Of a DNA stretch of 64,000 bases, positions 8,025 through 17,696 are shown one piece after another; the stretch's first letter is position 1; every line of letters starts with the position of its first letter. Both the position numbers and the translations under genes were made by a program. The stretch is from Pseudomonas luteola NBRC 103146 (GTDB lineage Bacteria; Pseudomonadota; Gammaproteobacteria; Pseudomonadales; Pseudomonadaceae), in the NCBI RefSeq assembly GCF_002091675.1, contig NZ_BDAE01000014.1, positions 82,066 to 146,065 on the forward strand. The letters are read 5' to 3'. Below the pieces are notes generated by a model. The model was not told where the DNA came from and did no database searches. It saw only the letters and a list, made by a program, of their open reading frames with translations.

Positions 8025-9041
8025 ATGAAAGCTCTCATGATCGAACAGGAGTTGCAGTGCCGCTTCCATGAGGTCGAGGCCATCGAGCCAGGGCCTGGAG
8101 AGGTTCAGGTAGCGGTTCGCCATGTAGGACTCTGCGGTAGCGATCTCAATACCTATAAAGGGTTGAATCCGTTAGTGGCACTGCCTCGTATTCCTGGCCA
8201 TGAGATCGGTGGAGAAATCATCAAGGCAGGACCGGGCGTACCGCTGGACTATCGTGCAGGGCGGCGCGTCATTGTGGTGCCCTACACTGCATGTGGTCAC
8301 TGCACCTCGTGCCGTCAGGGACGCGTGAATGCCTGCAAGACGAACCGGACACTCGGCGTTCAGCAGAACGGCGGGTTGGCCGAGCAGATCGTACTGCCCT
8401 ACGAGAAGCTCATCCTGAACGATACCTTGCCAGCACGGCATCTGGCACTGGTTGAACCCCTATCGGTAGGTTTCCATGCCGCGAGACGCGGGCGGGTTGC
8501 CAAGGGGGACAGAGTGGTGGTCATTGGCTGTGGAATGATAGGCATGGGCGCCGTGGCCGGAGCTGTGTCACGGGGTGCAACAGTCATCGCGATGGATGTC
8601 TCCGAGACCAAGACCGAAATGGCGCGTAAATACGGTGCTTCACATACTATCGTGGCCTCGTCTGGTCATGTGGACAAGCAGATCGAAGCACTGACTGACG
8701 GTGACGGGGCTGATGTCGTCATCGAATGTGTGGGCCTGCCGGCCACGTTTACCCAGGCGATCGATATCGTGTCCTTTTCTGGACGTGTGGTGTACGTGGG
8801 GTACGCCAAGGAGCCGGTTTCCTACAAGACGCAACTGTTCAACCTGAAGGAGCTGGACATCATGGGCTCCCGTAATGCAACAGCCGAAGACTTTACAGCC
8901 GTCGTTCGCTATCTGGAGACCTTGGATCACTCTCCAGATGATCTGATTTCCAAGGTGTTTCCCTTCCAGGATGCCGAGCAGGCCCTGCCGTACTGGGATG
9001 CGGAGCGCGCTTCAACCTTGAAGATTTTGATCGAGCGATAA
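8025..9041 (+). CDS. Zinc-dependent alcohol/polyol dehydrogenase (sugar-acid type)
   Basis: This 338-residue medium-chain dehydrogenase probably oxidises a polyol or sugar acid with NAD(P). Catalytic zinc ligands are visible as Cys37 (LCGSD), His59-Glu60 (GHE) and Glu144 (VEPLSVG). Structural zinc is bound by Cys90, Cys93, Cys96 and Cys104. The nucleotide fold has GCGMIGMG at 169-176. It resembles L-idonate 5-dehydrogenase, sorbitol dehydrogenase and RspB, and I cannot separate these. The ATG has AAGGAT upstream. A sigma70 promoter overlapped by a KdgR-like palindrome suggests sugar-acid-responsive control. Confidence 0.82.
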   Translation: MKALMIEQELQCRFHEVEAIEPGPGEVQVAVRHVGLCGSDLNTYKGLNPLVALPRIPGHEIGGEIIKAGPGVPLDYRAGRRVIVVPYTACGHCTSCRQGRVNACKTNRTLGVQQNGGLAEQIVLPYEKLILNDTLPARHLALVEPLSVGFHAARRGRVAKGDRVVVIGCGMIGMGAVAGAVSRGATVIAMDVSETKTEMARKYGASHTIVASSGHVDKQIEALTDGDGADVVIECVGLPATFTQAIDIVSFSGRVVYVGYAKEPVSYKTQLFNLKELDIMGSRNATAEDFTAVVRYLETLDHSPDDLISKVFPFQDAEQALPYWDAERASTLKILIER

Positions 9042-9233
9042 CCTTTCCGATACCACGACGCCGTATCGCTTCTGCTTTACGGCCTCGCTTGCGCCTGCGT
9101 CAATTATTCATCCGGCGGTGGTATATGTTTCTAGAATTTAAATCGATTACACTAACGCACCAGCCATAGGCTGTTTTTGATTCATTTATCGTGCTGACAA
9201 GCAGGTCGGCTCAACATACGCTAGGGAAAGCAT

Positions 9234-10061
9234 ATGCGTCGTGTCTTATTCATAACGGGTCTTTCGTTTTCGCTTTTTCTTACTGGCTGCCAAGTAGTCA
9301 ATACAACCAGTGGCGGAGCAGTAGGGGTCGAGCGTAAGCAATACATGTTCAGCATGCTGTCTGCCCAGCAGGTTGATCGGATGTACGCAGAGTCGTATTC
9401 CAGTTCAGTCAACAAGGCCAAATCATCCGGTGCGCTCGCCAACGAGACAGCAGAGGGCAAGCGTGTCCGTACGATTGCCAAGCGGCTGATCGATAGGGTT
9501 AGCTACTTCCGTCCCGATGCTGCTGCCTGGGATTGGCAGGTCAACTTGGTCAAAAATGATGAACTCAATGCCAACTGCGGTCCGGGCGGCAAGATCTTTG
9601 TTTATACCGGTCTGATCCAACAGCTAAAACTTACCGATGATGAGCTTGCAGCGGTAATGGGGCATGAAATTGCCCATGCGCTCCGTGAGCACAGCAGGGA
9701 AAAAATGTCTCGGGCGTATGCATTGCAACTAGGCCAAAGCCTTGGTGGCGCCTTGCTGGGCCTCAACCAATCGTCAATGCAAATTGCGAATAAGGTAACG
9801 GAAGTTGGTTTATCTCTCCCGTTCAGTCGATCAAATGAAAACGAAGCAGATCTGATTGGCCTGGAGTTGGCTGCCCGGGCGGGCTATAACCCCAATGCGG
9901 CGTTGAGCCTCTGGCAGAAATTTGCACAAGCCTCAGCCAGGATGGGCAATAAGACACCTGAGCTTCTGAGCACGCATCCCTCTGATGAGAGCCGCATGGC
10001 CTCGATTCAAGCAGCCGTCCCCAAGGTGATGCCCTTGTACCAAGCCAGCCGCAAGTCTTGA
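9234..10061 (+). CDS. M48-family metalloprotease lipoprotein (LoiP-like)
   Basis: The gene encodes a 275-residue periplasmic zinc protease attached to a membrane by a lipid (lipobox LTGC, Cys19). The zinc site is HEIAH at 144-148, with the third ligand Glu204 in NENEADLIGLELAARAGY. Together with the size this matches the LoiP/YggG branch of M48 enzymes, which act in outer-membrane protein quality control. It lacks the TPR domain of BepA. An AGGG lies at 9223-9226 before the ATG. It appears monocistronic and is followed by a hairpin. Confidence 0.88.
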   Translation: MRRVLFITGLSFSLFLTGCQVVNTTSGGAVGVERKQYMFSMLSAQQVDRMYAESYSSSVNKAKSSGALANETAEGKRVRTIAKRLIDRVSYFRPDAAAWDWQVNLVKNDELNANCGPGGKIFVYTGLIQQLKLTDDELAAVMGHEIAHALREHSREKMSRAYALQLGQSLGGALLGLNQSSMQIANKVTEVGLSLPFSRSNENEADLIGLELAARAGYNPNAALSLWQKFAQASARMGNKTPELLSTHPSDESRMASIQAAVPKVMPLYQASRKS

Positions 10062-10089
10062 GTTCGATCTTTATCCATGGCTTATATGG

Positions 10090-10117
10090 ATAAGGATATG
10101 CACTGCGATATCCTTAT
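10090..10117 (+). terminator. Hairpin after the M48 protease gene
   Basis: ATAAGGATAT (10090-10099) and ATATCCTTAT (10108-10117) form a perfect 10-bp stem with an 8-nt loop, 28 bases past the stop. A second weaker stem (TTATCCAT/ATGGATAA) overlaps it. No T run follows directly, so terminator strength is uncertain. Confidence 0.4.
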
Positions 10118-10193
10118 TCAGGCGATTTTAAGACATTAATTAAGATCCGCCCGGGTATCTTAACGAGCAGCAATACCCTTCTTCTGCTTTCGA

Positions 10194-10211
10194 GTTAACA
10201 TCAGTGTTAAC
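10194..10211 (+). promoter_or_regulatory. Palindrome GTTAACA-N4-TGTTAAC before the response-regulator gene
   Basis: A perfect 7-bp inverted repeat with a TCAG spacer lies 66 bases upstream of the pfeR-like ATG. It is a candidate operator, perhaps for autoregulation. OmpR-family sites are usually direct repeats, so another regulator is possible. Confidence 0.35.
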
Positions 10212-10277
10212 ACCTGTCTACGTGAAAAAAGCCTCGGACGGGTACTTTTAAAACCCTTTGGCTGTTCCCCAAACGCT

Positions 10278-10988
10278 ATGAATTCCTTTGTTTCCCTGCT
10301 CAATATTCTTGTCGTTGAAGACGATCCGGTGTTGGGTATGCACCTGCAGGCTCAGCTATCGGCGAGGGGATATGCGGTAGTGCTATGCAGTGATGCCTGT
10401 CGAGTCGCCACACTGTTGAAAGAACAGGTGTTCGATCTGGTAGTATTGGATATTCTGTTACCCAATGGCAATGGGCTTCACCTACTGGAGCAGATTCGTT
10501 CCTATAGTGCCGTGCCGGTTATCCTGGTCTCGGCGCTGGGTAGCGAGTCTGATCGTATCGTCGGCTTTCAAAAGGGAGCAGATGATTATCTACCCAAGCC
10601 CTTTAGCATGGCGGAGCTGGATGTGCGAATCGGAGCGCTGCTCCGGCGCATCGCGTTTGAGCGCTCGGCCATGGAGACAGCGCCAACCGTGCAGGGAGAG
10701 CTGTACTTCGATCTTATCCGGACCGATGTGGTTTATAAGGGGCAATGGGCGGAACTGACCACAACGGAATTTCGTATTCTCGAGCTATTGAACCGGCACG
10801 CTGGAGAGGTACTCAGCAAACCAGTGTTGTATCAGGAAGCTCTGCAACGTGCCTACTCACGCTACGATCGTAGTCTTGACATGCATGTCAGCCATATTCG
10901 CCGCAAGCTCCAGAGCATTGATTACTCGGCTTGCGAAGTTCGTACAGCCTGGGGGAAAGGCTACGTGCTGGTGTGTTCGTCTTCATGA
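10278..10988 (+). CDS. pfeR: OmpR-family response regulator (PfeR-like)
   Basis: The gene encodes a 236-residue two-component response regulator. The receiver domain has the acidic pair Glu14-Asp15-Asp16, the phospho-acceptor Asp58 in VVLDILLP and Lys107 in DDYLPKPF. The winged-helix DNA-binding domain (about 130-232) has TTTEFRILELL and SHIRRKL...WGKGYVL. It overlaps the sensor-kinase start by ATGA and lies directly before a ferric-enterobactin-type receptor, as pfeR-pfeS-pfeA do in Pseudomonas aeruginosa, which is the basis of the symbol. The ribosome-binding site is poor. Confidence 0.85.
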   Translation: MNSFVSLLNILVVEDDPVLGMHLQAQLSARGYAVVLCSDACRVATLLKEQVFDLVVLDILLPNGNGLHLLEQIRSYSAVPVILVSALGSESDRIVGFQKGADDYLPKPFSMAELDVRIGALLRRIAFERSAMETAPTVQGELYFDLIRTDVVYKGQWAELTTTEFRILELLNRHAGEVLSKPVLYQEALQRAYSRYDRSLDMHVSHIRRKLQSIDYSACEVRTAWGKGYVLVCSSS

Positions 10989-12338
10989 TACGACTCCCGT
11001 ATCGGCATTCCCTGTTCTGGAAGCTGTCTGGTCTTACCATCGCCGCCTGTCTGGTCATCGTCTGGCTGAGCTTAAGCTGGGGACGCAGCATGGAGCACAG
11101 TCATTACGAACTGGCACAAGCCGATAAAGAGGAACTGCTGAATTATGCTGCTTCCGTTGAACAGGCATGGAGGACACAAGGCAAGGAGGGCGTTGAAACT
11201 GCATTACGACGTATCCGAGAGGGAGAACAGGTTTGGGCTGTAGCAGTTGATCGTCTTTATCAGCCGTTAGGTCAGCGCGCTCTGACGCCTGGTGATGCCG
11301 ATCGGTTCAGCTTTATGCGCCGTCTGGATTGGCCGTTGAGTGGCCGTGCTACCGAATTGCCTGTAATGGATATTCCATTTCCTCAACATCCTGCAGCGGG
11401 CCGTCTGGCAATGGAATTGCCCGAGCGCATGTGGTCCGGCAAGCCTTCCGTTCTGGGCCGTCTGGTGATCCATGGGCTGTTTCCCATGGCTACCATGTTT
11501 CTGTTATGTATTCTGCTCTATCGTCAGCTCATGGTGCCTTTGAGATGGCTCCAAGAGCAGGCATCCTCTGCTTGTCGCTCAGGCAGAAAGCCTACAATCG
11601 GCGTAAGCGCTCGCAGCGATGAGCTGGGTGAGCTGGGACGCGCCTTTGATCACATGGCGGAGCGGCTGGAAGGTCATGTCGACTACCAGCAACGACTTCT
11701 GCGAGATATGTCCCATGAGCTGCGCACACCGCTGTCACGGCTGCGTGTGCTGTGCGAGTCCTCCGAGGATGCGAATACGTTGCGTGCCCGCCTTGAGCGT
11801 GAGTTAGCCGGTATGCAGGAGCTGGTCGAGACCACACTGGAGCTGGCCTGGCTGGATACGGATAGACCCTCGCTGCTATGCGAGCCGATCAACATGCAGT
11901 CGCTCTGGAATATCCTCATTGAGGATGCCTGTTTCGAGACGGGTTGGTCACGAGACGCTTTTGTATATCGCTTACCAGACAATTGCTGTGTACAGGCTCA
12001 TTTGAATAGTCTGGCCCGTGCCCTGGAAAACCTTTTGCGCAACGCGATTCGTCACTCACCGGAAGGAGGAGATGTGATTCTGGGGGGGGCATTGTGAGGG
12101 CAGCGAGTGGTTGCTGTGGATACAAGACCAAGGTCCAGGGGTTGCAGAAGGTGCGCTCGACTACATCTTCGAGCCGTTTACCCGGCTCAATGGTGCCCGG
12201 CCTGGCGGTGACGGATTCGGCCTGGGTCTTTCCATCGCCCGATCGGCACTGATGATTCAGGGCGGAGCTATCTGGGCTGAAAACTGCAATCCAGGGCTTC
12301 GTGTGACCGTGCGCTTGCCTGCTGCTGAAATTGTATAG
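10985..12338 (+). pseudogene. pfeS: PfeS-like sensor histidine kinase, frameshifted in a G8 run
   Basis: The start overlaps the response-regulator stop (ATGA at 10985-10988). As read, the frame stops at 12097 after 370 residues: TM1 about 15-32, a periplasmic part, TM2 about 160-180, HAMP, the H box with His244 in DMSHELRTPL and the N box with Asn353. The ATP-binding G boxes (DQGPGV and GFGLGLSIA) continue in another frame to 12338. Removing one G from the eight G at 12082-12089 joins both parts into one 451-residue kinase (VILGGHCEGSEW across the joint). So as written it lacks ATP binding. It is either a mutation, a phase-variable tract or a sequencing error. Confidence 0.85.
12082..12089 (+). 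repeat. G8 homopolymer causing the kinase frameshift
   Basis: Eight consecutive G break the kinase reading frame. Seven would restore it. Tracts of this length can slip during replication and are also error-prone in some sequencing methods. Confidence 0.8.
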
Positions 12339-12367
12339 ATTGTAAAAAAGCTTTCTTCTCAAATGGG

Positions 12368-12383
12368 AATGAATAGCATTTGC
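12368..12383 (+). promoter_or_regulatory. Candidate Fur box upstream of the fepA/pfeA receptor
   Basis: AATGAATAGCATTTGC agrees at 13 of 16 positions with the common Fur-site form AATGAGAATCATTTGC. It lies 50 bases before the receptor ATG. Iron repression plus two-component activation is the usual control of such receptors. Confidence 0.5.
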
Positions 12384-12433
12384 GCCAACTTTGGAGCGGT
12401 CTCGTTTCGAGATTTGTAAAACAGGAGTTGGTC

Positions 12434-14650
12434 ATGCTGCGTATTCCTCATTCATCCACGCGACTGAGCATCGTACTGTGTGGGGCTCTTGCCAGTCATT
12501 CCGGCCTTGCGCTTGCCCAGTATGGCTCCAGCGAGCCGGTTGAGATGGAAGCTACCACGGTTATGGGTACCGCCGAGGAAGAGGCCAGGCAGGCCTTGGG
12601 TTCCTCAGTGATTACTGCAGAGGATATTGCCAGGCAACCACCGGCCAATGATCTGTCGGAGATTATTCGGCGCCAGCCCGGTGTCAATCTCACAGGCAAC
12701 AGTGCCAGTGGCGCGCGCGGTAACAATCGGCAAATCGACTTGCGAGGTATGGGGCCTGAGAACACGCTGATTCTGATCGATGGCCTGCCCAGTACCTCCC
12801 GAAATGCCGTCCGCTATGGTTGGGACGGTGACCGTGATACGCGGGGTGAGACGAACTGGGTTCCAGCTGAAGAAGTCGAGCGTATCGAAATCCTGCGTGG
12901 CCCGGCGGCGGCCCGTTATGGCTCCGGTGCCATGGGTGGGGTCATCAACATCATTACCAAGCGTCCTACGGAGCAATGGCATGGCTCGATGACGTTTTAT
13001 GCCCTGGAACCCGAAAGCGGCGATGAAGGCAACGGACGCCGTGCCAATTTCAACCTGAGCGGTCCGCTGACGGAAGCTCTGGCATTTCGAGTCTATGGCA
13101 ATATCGCCAGGACTGATGCAGATGCTTTGAGCATCAATGAAGGACATCAGACCTCGGAAGGCAGTGTCACGGCGGGTCGGGAAGGCGTACGCAACAAGGA
13201 CATCAATGCTCTACTCAGTTGGCAACTTGATCCGCAGCAAGTCCTCGATTTTGAAACTTCCTACAGCCGCCAGGGCAACATTTATGCCGGCGACACGATG
13301 CTCAATAACTCTGGCGGCAACGATGCCTTTGTTCGAAGTCTGTACGGCCATGAAACCAATGTATTGCAGCGCTCCAGCTTTACGTTGAAGCATAAGGGAA
13401 CGTGGGATTGGGGTAATTCCACACTGGGCCTTTCCTATGATTACACCCGCAACTGGCGTCTGAACGAGGGACTTTCAGGCCGTACAGAGGGTGGGCCAAG
13501 TGAAGGGGATGGCGCGTTTATGTCGCGCCTGCGCAATACCCGCGCCTTTGGCAATCTTGATCTGCCTATCGACAGCGCAATGCCTCAGGTCTTAACCATT
13601 GGCGCCGAGTATTTACACGAGTCGCTAAGTGACCCTGGTTCTCTGCGTGCTCAGTCTTCTGATCCTGAGCCTGGCCAGATAGCAGGTTTTGATCGCACCC
13701 AGACCAAGACGACAGCCAACAGCTACGCCTTTTATGTTGAAGATAATGTGCAGGTTACAGACCGGACGGTGCTGACCCCTGGACTACGCTTCGATGACCA
13801 TCAGACCTATGGTGATAATTGGAGCCCAAGTCTTAACTTGTCCCATGAGATCACGGACCGACTGACGTTCAAGGGTGGGATTGCGCGTGCTTACAAAACA
13901 CCGAATCTGTATCAGAGCAATCCAAACTATCTTCTGTACAGCCGTGGTAACGGCTGTACAGCGATTACGTCTGGAAACGGAGGCTGCTATCTGGTCGGTA
14001 ACGAAAACTTAAAGCCTGAAATCAGCATCAATAAGGAGCTGGGTCTGGCTTATGATGTCGGAACATGGAGAGCCAGTGCGACCTATTTCCGTAACGATTA
14101 CAAAAACAAAATCGTGGGCGGAAACGAATTTATCTATCGATTGGGCGACACCGGGCCTCGTGTACTGGAGTGGGAGAACACCGGTAAGGCGGTTGTCCAA
14201 GGGGTTGAAGGCAACCTGTTCATTCCGCTGACTGATACCGTGGATTGGAACACCAACTTTACCTATATGATCGAATCCAAGGATAAGCAGACAGGCGACC
14301 CCTTGAGCATTATTCCCAAATACACCATCAACAGTACGCTGGACTGGTACGTCACTGAAAAACTCTCTGCACAGCTTAATGTTACCCATTATGGAAAGCA
14401 GGAGGCTCCTTCATACTCTCGGCGTACCAATAAGGATTATGAGGCTGCTGCCCAGAAGGACATTGATCCGTATACGTTGGTAGGCGTCAGCAGTGGTTAT
14501 GAGTTCAACGAGCATTACAAAGTGCGTTTTGGTGTGAATAATCTGTTCGACAAGCGCATCTATCGAGAGGGCAACGCTTCGAGCGCCGGTGCGGTTACAT
14601 ACAACGAGCCGGGTCGTGCGTATTTTGCTTCCTTTACCGCCTCGTTTTAA
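12434..14650 (+). CDS. pfeA: TonB-dependent ferric-enterobactin-type receptor
   Basis: This 738-residue outer-membrane receptor imports ferric catecholate siderophores using TonB energy. A signal peptide ends near ALA-QYGSS (residue 28), followed by a TonB-box-like segment before the plug. The plug has IDLRGMGPENTLILIDGLP, VERIEILRGPAAARYG and GGVINIITKRP, all closely like E. coli FepA and Pseudomonas PfeA. The rest is a 22-strand barrel ending in the C-terminal aromatic (FTASF). I chose the ATG at 12434 because of AGGAG seven bases upstream and the signal peptide; the frame is open further up only from TTG. FepA and PfeA cannot be separated, but the pfeRS neighbours favour PfeA. Confidence 0.9.
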   Translation: MLRIPHSSTRLSIVLCGALASHSGLALAQYGSSEPVEMEATTVMGTAEEEARQALGSSVITAEDIARQPPANDLSEIIRRQPGVNLTGNSASGARGNNRQIDLRGMGPENTLILIDGLPSTSRNAVRYGWDGDRDTRGETNWVPAEEVERIEILRGPAAARYGSGAMGGVINIITKRPTEQWHGSMTFYALEPESGDEGNGRRANFNLSGPLTEALAFRVYGNIARTDADALSINEGHQTSEGSVTAGREGVRNKDINALLSWQLDPQQVLDFETSYSRQGNIYAGDTMLNNSGGNDAFVRSLYGHETNVLQRSSFTLKHKGTWDWGNSTLGLSYDYTRNWRLNEGLSGRTEGGPSEGDGAFMSRLRNTRAFGNLDLPIDSAMPQVLTIGAEYLHESLSDPGSLRAQSSDPEPGQIAGFDRTQTKTTANSYAFYVEDNVQVTDRTVLTPGLRFDDHQTYGDNWSPSLNLSHEITDRLTFKGGIARAYKTPNLYQSNPNYLLYSRGNGCTAITSGNGGCYLVGNENLKPEISINKELGLAYDVGTWRASATYFRNDYKNKIVGGNEFIYRLGDTGPRVLEWENTGKAVVQGVEGNLFIPLTDTVDWNTNFTYMIESKDKQTGDPLSIIPKYTINSTLDWYVTEKLSAQLNVTHYGKQEAPSYSRRTNKDYEAAAQKDIDPYTLVGVSSGYEFNEHYKVRFGVNNLFDKRIYREGNASSAGAVTYNEPGRAYFASFTASF

Positions 14651-14716
14651 TGTTATTTACTTGGGCCGCCTGGCTAACCCGCTGCCCGTGCCGTATTTCT
14701 ATTGTGGAGTTGTGTC

Positions 14717-15637
14717 ATGAAGCGTGTTGATTCCAGTATTTTCCGTCTTAGCGTTCTTTTATGCAGTCTCGTGCTAACTACCACGGCAGGTTCAGCTTTG
14801 GCGGCTACTGTTTCCACTGCCCACGGCGAGCTGAAAACCCCGGATACACCTAAGCGGGTCGTGGTGCTGGATGAGGCGGCTATGGATACCGCGCTGGCAG
14901 TAGGTATTAAACCAGTCGCTACGCTGGCGAGTCGTGGTGGCACCAGCGTATCAAACTATCTGCAGGATCAGGCGGGGCAGCCCGCTATCGTGGGTACGGC
15001 TCGTGAAATTAATCTGGAAGCAGTTTTCAACCAGAAGCCGGACCTTATCCTGGCGCGACAGGATTTACCGCAAGAACAATATGCCAAACTTAGCCTGATT
15101 GCTCCGACGGTAGTACCAAAAGGAGGGGAGTCGTTAGCTGACTGGCGAGCCAACGCAGAGCTTTATGCCCAGGCGCTCAACCGTAGTGATGAATTGAAAA
15201 AGCAGTTCGATCAGATAGACCAGCGTGTTGTCAAATTGAAGACGCAAGTCAAACCAGGGCAAGTGTTGTCGGTCGTTCGTTGGAATCCACAGGGACCGAT
15301 GGTCATGTCGAGCCATCTCTTTGCAGGCCAGTTACTGGAGCAACTAGGCTTTGCCAGTACGCAACTGGCCTCAGAGCTCAAAGATCGTCCTCATAGCGAT
15401 ATCTTGAGCCTTGAGAACCTGTCCAGCGCTGATGGAGACTGGATTTTCCTGGCCACCTTGAATGAGAAAGGTGATGAGGCCTTGGAGGCTGCTCGCAAGC
15501 AGCCTGCCTTTACTCGCTTGAAGGCCGTTCAGGCGAAGCAGGTGGCCACGGTTGATGGGCAGGTGTGGAGCAGCGGGTCAGGTCCGCTGGCTGCTGAGCA
15601 TGTACTGGATGACGTGGAGCGTATCGTTCTCAAATGA
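14717..15637 (+). CDS. fepB: Ferric-siderophore periplasmic binding protein (FepB-like)
   Basis: The 306-residue protein binds the ferric siderophore in the periplasm and delivers it to the permease pair. The signal peptide ends at SALA (about residue 29). The periplasmic-binding fold typical of class III shows TPKRVVVLDEAAMDTALAVG, a NLEAVFNQKPDLIL helix, and a C-terminal DDVERIVLK. The ATG at 14717 has GGAG upstream; a start five codons earlier is less likely. It follows the receptor by 66 bases and overlaps the next gene by ATGA, so it opens a translationally coupled transport operon. Confidence 0.85.
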   Translation: MKRVDSSIFRLSVLLCSLVLTTTAGSALAATVSTAHGELKTPDTPKRVVVLDEAAMDTALAVGIKPVATLASRGGTSVSNYLQDQAGQPAIVGTAREINLEAVFNQKPDLILARQDLPQEQYAKLSLIAPTVVPKGGESLADWRANAELYAQALNRSDELKKQFDQIDQRVVKLKTQVKPGQVLSVVRWNPQGPMVMSSHLFAGQLLEQLGFASTQLASELKDRPHSDILSLENLSSADGDWIFLATLNEKGDEALEAARKQPAFTRLKAVQAKQVATVDGQVWSSGSGPLAAEHVLDDVERIVLK

Positions 15638-16638
15638 AGGTGTCCGCTTCGCCTCGTTTGGATGTTCCGCTTATTGCCTGTTGTCTAACGCTGCTGGTGA
15701 TTCTGCTCACCAGCTTGCTGCTTGGTGCCGGGGAGGTTTCCGTGCTCCGTAGCATCAATGTCTTGCTTGGGGGTGGGGACGATGAAGCTCGCTTTGTTGT
15801 CCTCGAGCTGCGTGGGGCGCGCACGTTATTGGGACTTCTTGTAGGTATGGCCCTTGGCGTTGGTGGAGCCGTTTTGCAAACGGCAACCCGCAATCCGCTT
15901 GCGGAGCCCGGACTCCTGGGTGTCAGCGCTGGTGCATCCTTTGCCATGGTGGTTGCCATTGCGCTCGGCGCCAGCGCAGCTACTGTCAATCTTGGCATGG
16001 CCATTACTGGAGCCATGCTTGGATGCCTGCTCGTTGTGGCGGTGACTCAAGTGCGCGGATTTGACGCCGACCCTGTTCGCTTGATCCTGGCGGGAATGGC
16101 GCTCACAGGAATTCTGGGCGCCGCCAGTACCTTACTGCTCCTGTATGACCAGCGTACTGCCGATGAAATTCGGTTTTGGGTCATTGGCGCCTTGGCAGGC
16201 AGGCCCGCAAATACCCTGTCCTGGGCGCTGCCGGGCACACTGGCAGGCCTGTTGGTCGTGGCCCCTTTGGTCAGACCCCTGGCCGCCTTGAGCTTGGGAG
16301 AGCGTATGGCCATTGGATTAGGGCATCACCCTCAATTGACCCGATTGATCGCACTACTAGGCGTTGCCATTTTAGTAGGGACTGCCACTGCAGTAGCTGG
16401 GCCTATTGGCTTTGTCGGATTGGTTGTGCCGTTCCTGGCGCGGAGAATGGTCGGGCCTGATGTCCGCCGTGTCCTTCCATTATCACTTGTCCTGGGGCCC
16501 GCGGTGCTGCTATTGGCTGATATCTTGTCGCGCCTTTTGGTCAAACCTTACGAGCTTCCCATTGGTGTTGTGACTGCCTTCATCGGTGCGCCAATCCTGA
16601 TGATAGTCGTCCGTCAACATCGCCTGCCTTCCCTATGA
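15634..16638 (+). CDS. fepD: FecCD-family siderophore permease (FepD-like)
   Basis: This 334-residue inner-membrane permease forms half of the translocation channel for the ferric siderophore. The family marks are the LRGARTLLGLLVGMALGVGGAVLQTATRNPLAEPGLLGVSAGA region (about 50-95, shortened here), the GPIGFVGLVVPFLARRMVG coupling loop near 255-275, and the ending PIGVVTAFIGAPILMIVVR. It overlaps both neighbours by ATGA, consistent with coupled translation. Assignment to FepD and not FepG rests on gene order only. Confidence 0.85.
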   Translation: MKVSASPRLDVPLIACCLTLLVILLTSLLLGAGEVSVLRSINVLLGGGDDEARFVVLELRGARTLLGLLVGMALGVGGAVLQTATRNPLAEPGLLGVSAGASFAMVVAIALGASAATVNLGMAITGAMLGCLLVVAVTQVRGFDADPVRLILAGMALTGILGAASTLLLLYDQRTADEIRFWVIGALAGRPANTLSWALPGTLAGLLVVAPLVRPLAALSLGERMAIGLGHHPQLTRLIALLGVAILVGTATAVAGPIGFVGLVVPFLARRMVGPDVRRVLPLSLVLGPAVLLLADILSRLLVKPYELPIGVVTAFIGAPILMIVVRQHRLPSL

Positions 16639-17696
16639 CCAAACCTTTTTCATCTCCAGTTACAGCTCGGTTTTGGTGGCTACAGGCAGGCCGTCAGGTG
16701 AGTGTACTCGTCTCGCGGAGAGGCAGTGTCGTTGCGCTGTGCCTGGCGGTGCTGTTGATCCTCATGAGCGGTATCAGCCTGGCGTATGGCGTAACCGGGC
16801 TTAATCCCTGGCTGGCGCTGAAGGCTGTCATCGGGCACGGCGATCCCATGCATTTATTTTTGATTCAAGAGCTTCGCTTTCCCCGGCTCCTGGCTGGACT
16901 TTTGACAGGGGCCGCATTCGGGTTGGGAGGGTGCATGTTACAAACCCTGGCACGTAATCGGCTTGCAACGCCCGGGGTTATTGGTATCGACAATGGTGCA
17001 ACGGCCTTTGCTGTCGCTTCCATCGTTGCTGTCTCGACAAGCCTTGCGCCGTCGGTTCTTGCTTTGAGTGGTGCTGCAACTGCGGCGGCCATGGCGTTTG
17101 CCTTGGGCGGTGGTGCTGGCGCACGTGGGTATCGCTTCATTGTTGTTGGAATCGGAGTTGGTGCATTGTTTGGCGCCTTGACCAATCTGATGCTGGCACG
17201 TTCGTCCATCGATGCGGCCAACCAGGCCTATCCCTGGACGGTTGGCAGTCTTAACGCACGCTCCCCAGCCTCGGTTCAACTATTGGCTATTGGTTTGCTG
17301 ATAGGTTTACCGCTAGCCAAGATCTTGGGACGCACCCTAGAGGTTCTCAGGTTTTCCGATTCGGTCGCCATCGGGCTGGGCGTGCGTATACGCCTGGCCC
17401 GGGTACAGATCCTTATGCTAACTGTTCTGCTCACGGCGTTAGCGGTCGCGGTTGCCGGTCCTGTTGGGCTTATCGCCTTGCTGGCACCCGAAGCGGCCCG
17501 CTATCTGGTCGGACAGCGCGGTGTCCCTATCGTGACCTCTGCATTAGCAGGAGCCCTTCTGATGATCCTGGCAGACTGGGTGGGAAGAGCCTGGTTTGCT
17601 CCTATTGAAATTCCAGTAGGTGTAGTGACTGCTGTCATCGGCGGACCTTACCTGCTCTGGATTTTATTGCGTCAACCTGTCCGGAAGTCGTTATGA
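16635..17696 (+). CDS. fepG: FecCD-family siderophore permease (FepG-like)
   Basis: The second permease subunit, 353 residues, about nine or ten membrane helices. It carries the family motif RFPRLLAGLLTGAAFGLGG, GVIGIDNGA, and VAGPVGLIALLAPEAARYLVG, and ends PIGVVTAVIGGPYLLWILLR. A longer N-terminal cytoplasmic stretch than in its partner precedes the first helix. It overlaps the upstream permease and the downstream ATPase by four bases each. It should form a heterodimer with the preceding gene product. Confidence 0.85.
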   Translation: MTKPFSSPVTARFWWLQAGRQVSVLVSRRGSVVALCLAVLLILMSGISLAYGVTGLNPWLALKAVIGHGDPMHLFLIQELRFPRLLAGLLTGAAFGLGGCMLQTLARNRLATPGVIGIDNGATAFAVASIVAVSTSLAPSVLALSGAATAAAMAFALGGGAGARGYRFIVVGIGVGALFGALTNLMLARSSIDAANQAYPWTVGSLNARSPASVQLLAIGLLIGLPLAKILGRTLEVLRFSDSVAIGLGVRIRLARVQILMLTVLLTALAVAVAGPVGLIALLAPEAARYLVGQRGVPIVTSALAGALLMILADWVGRAWFAPIEIPVGVVTAVIGGPYLLWILLRQPVRKSL

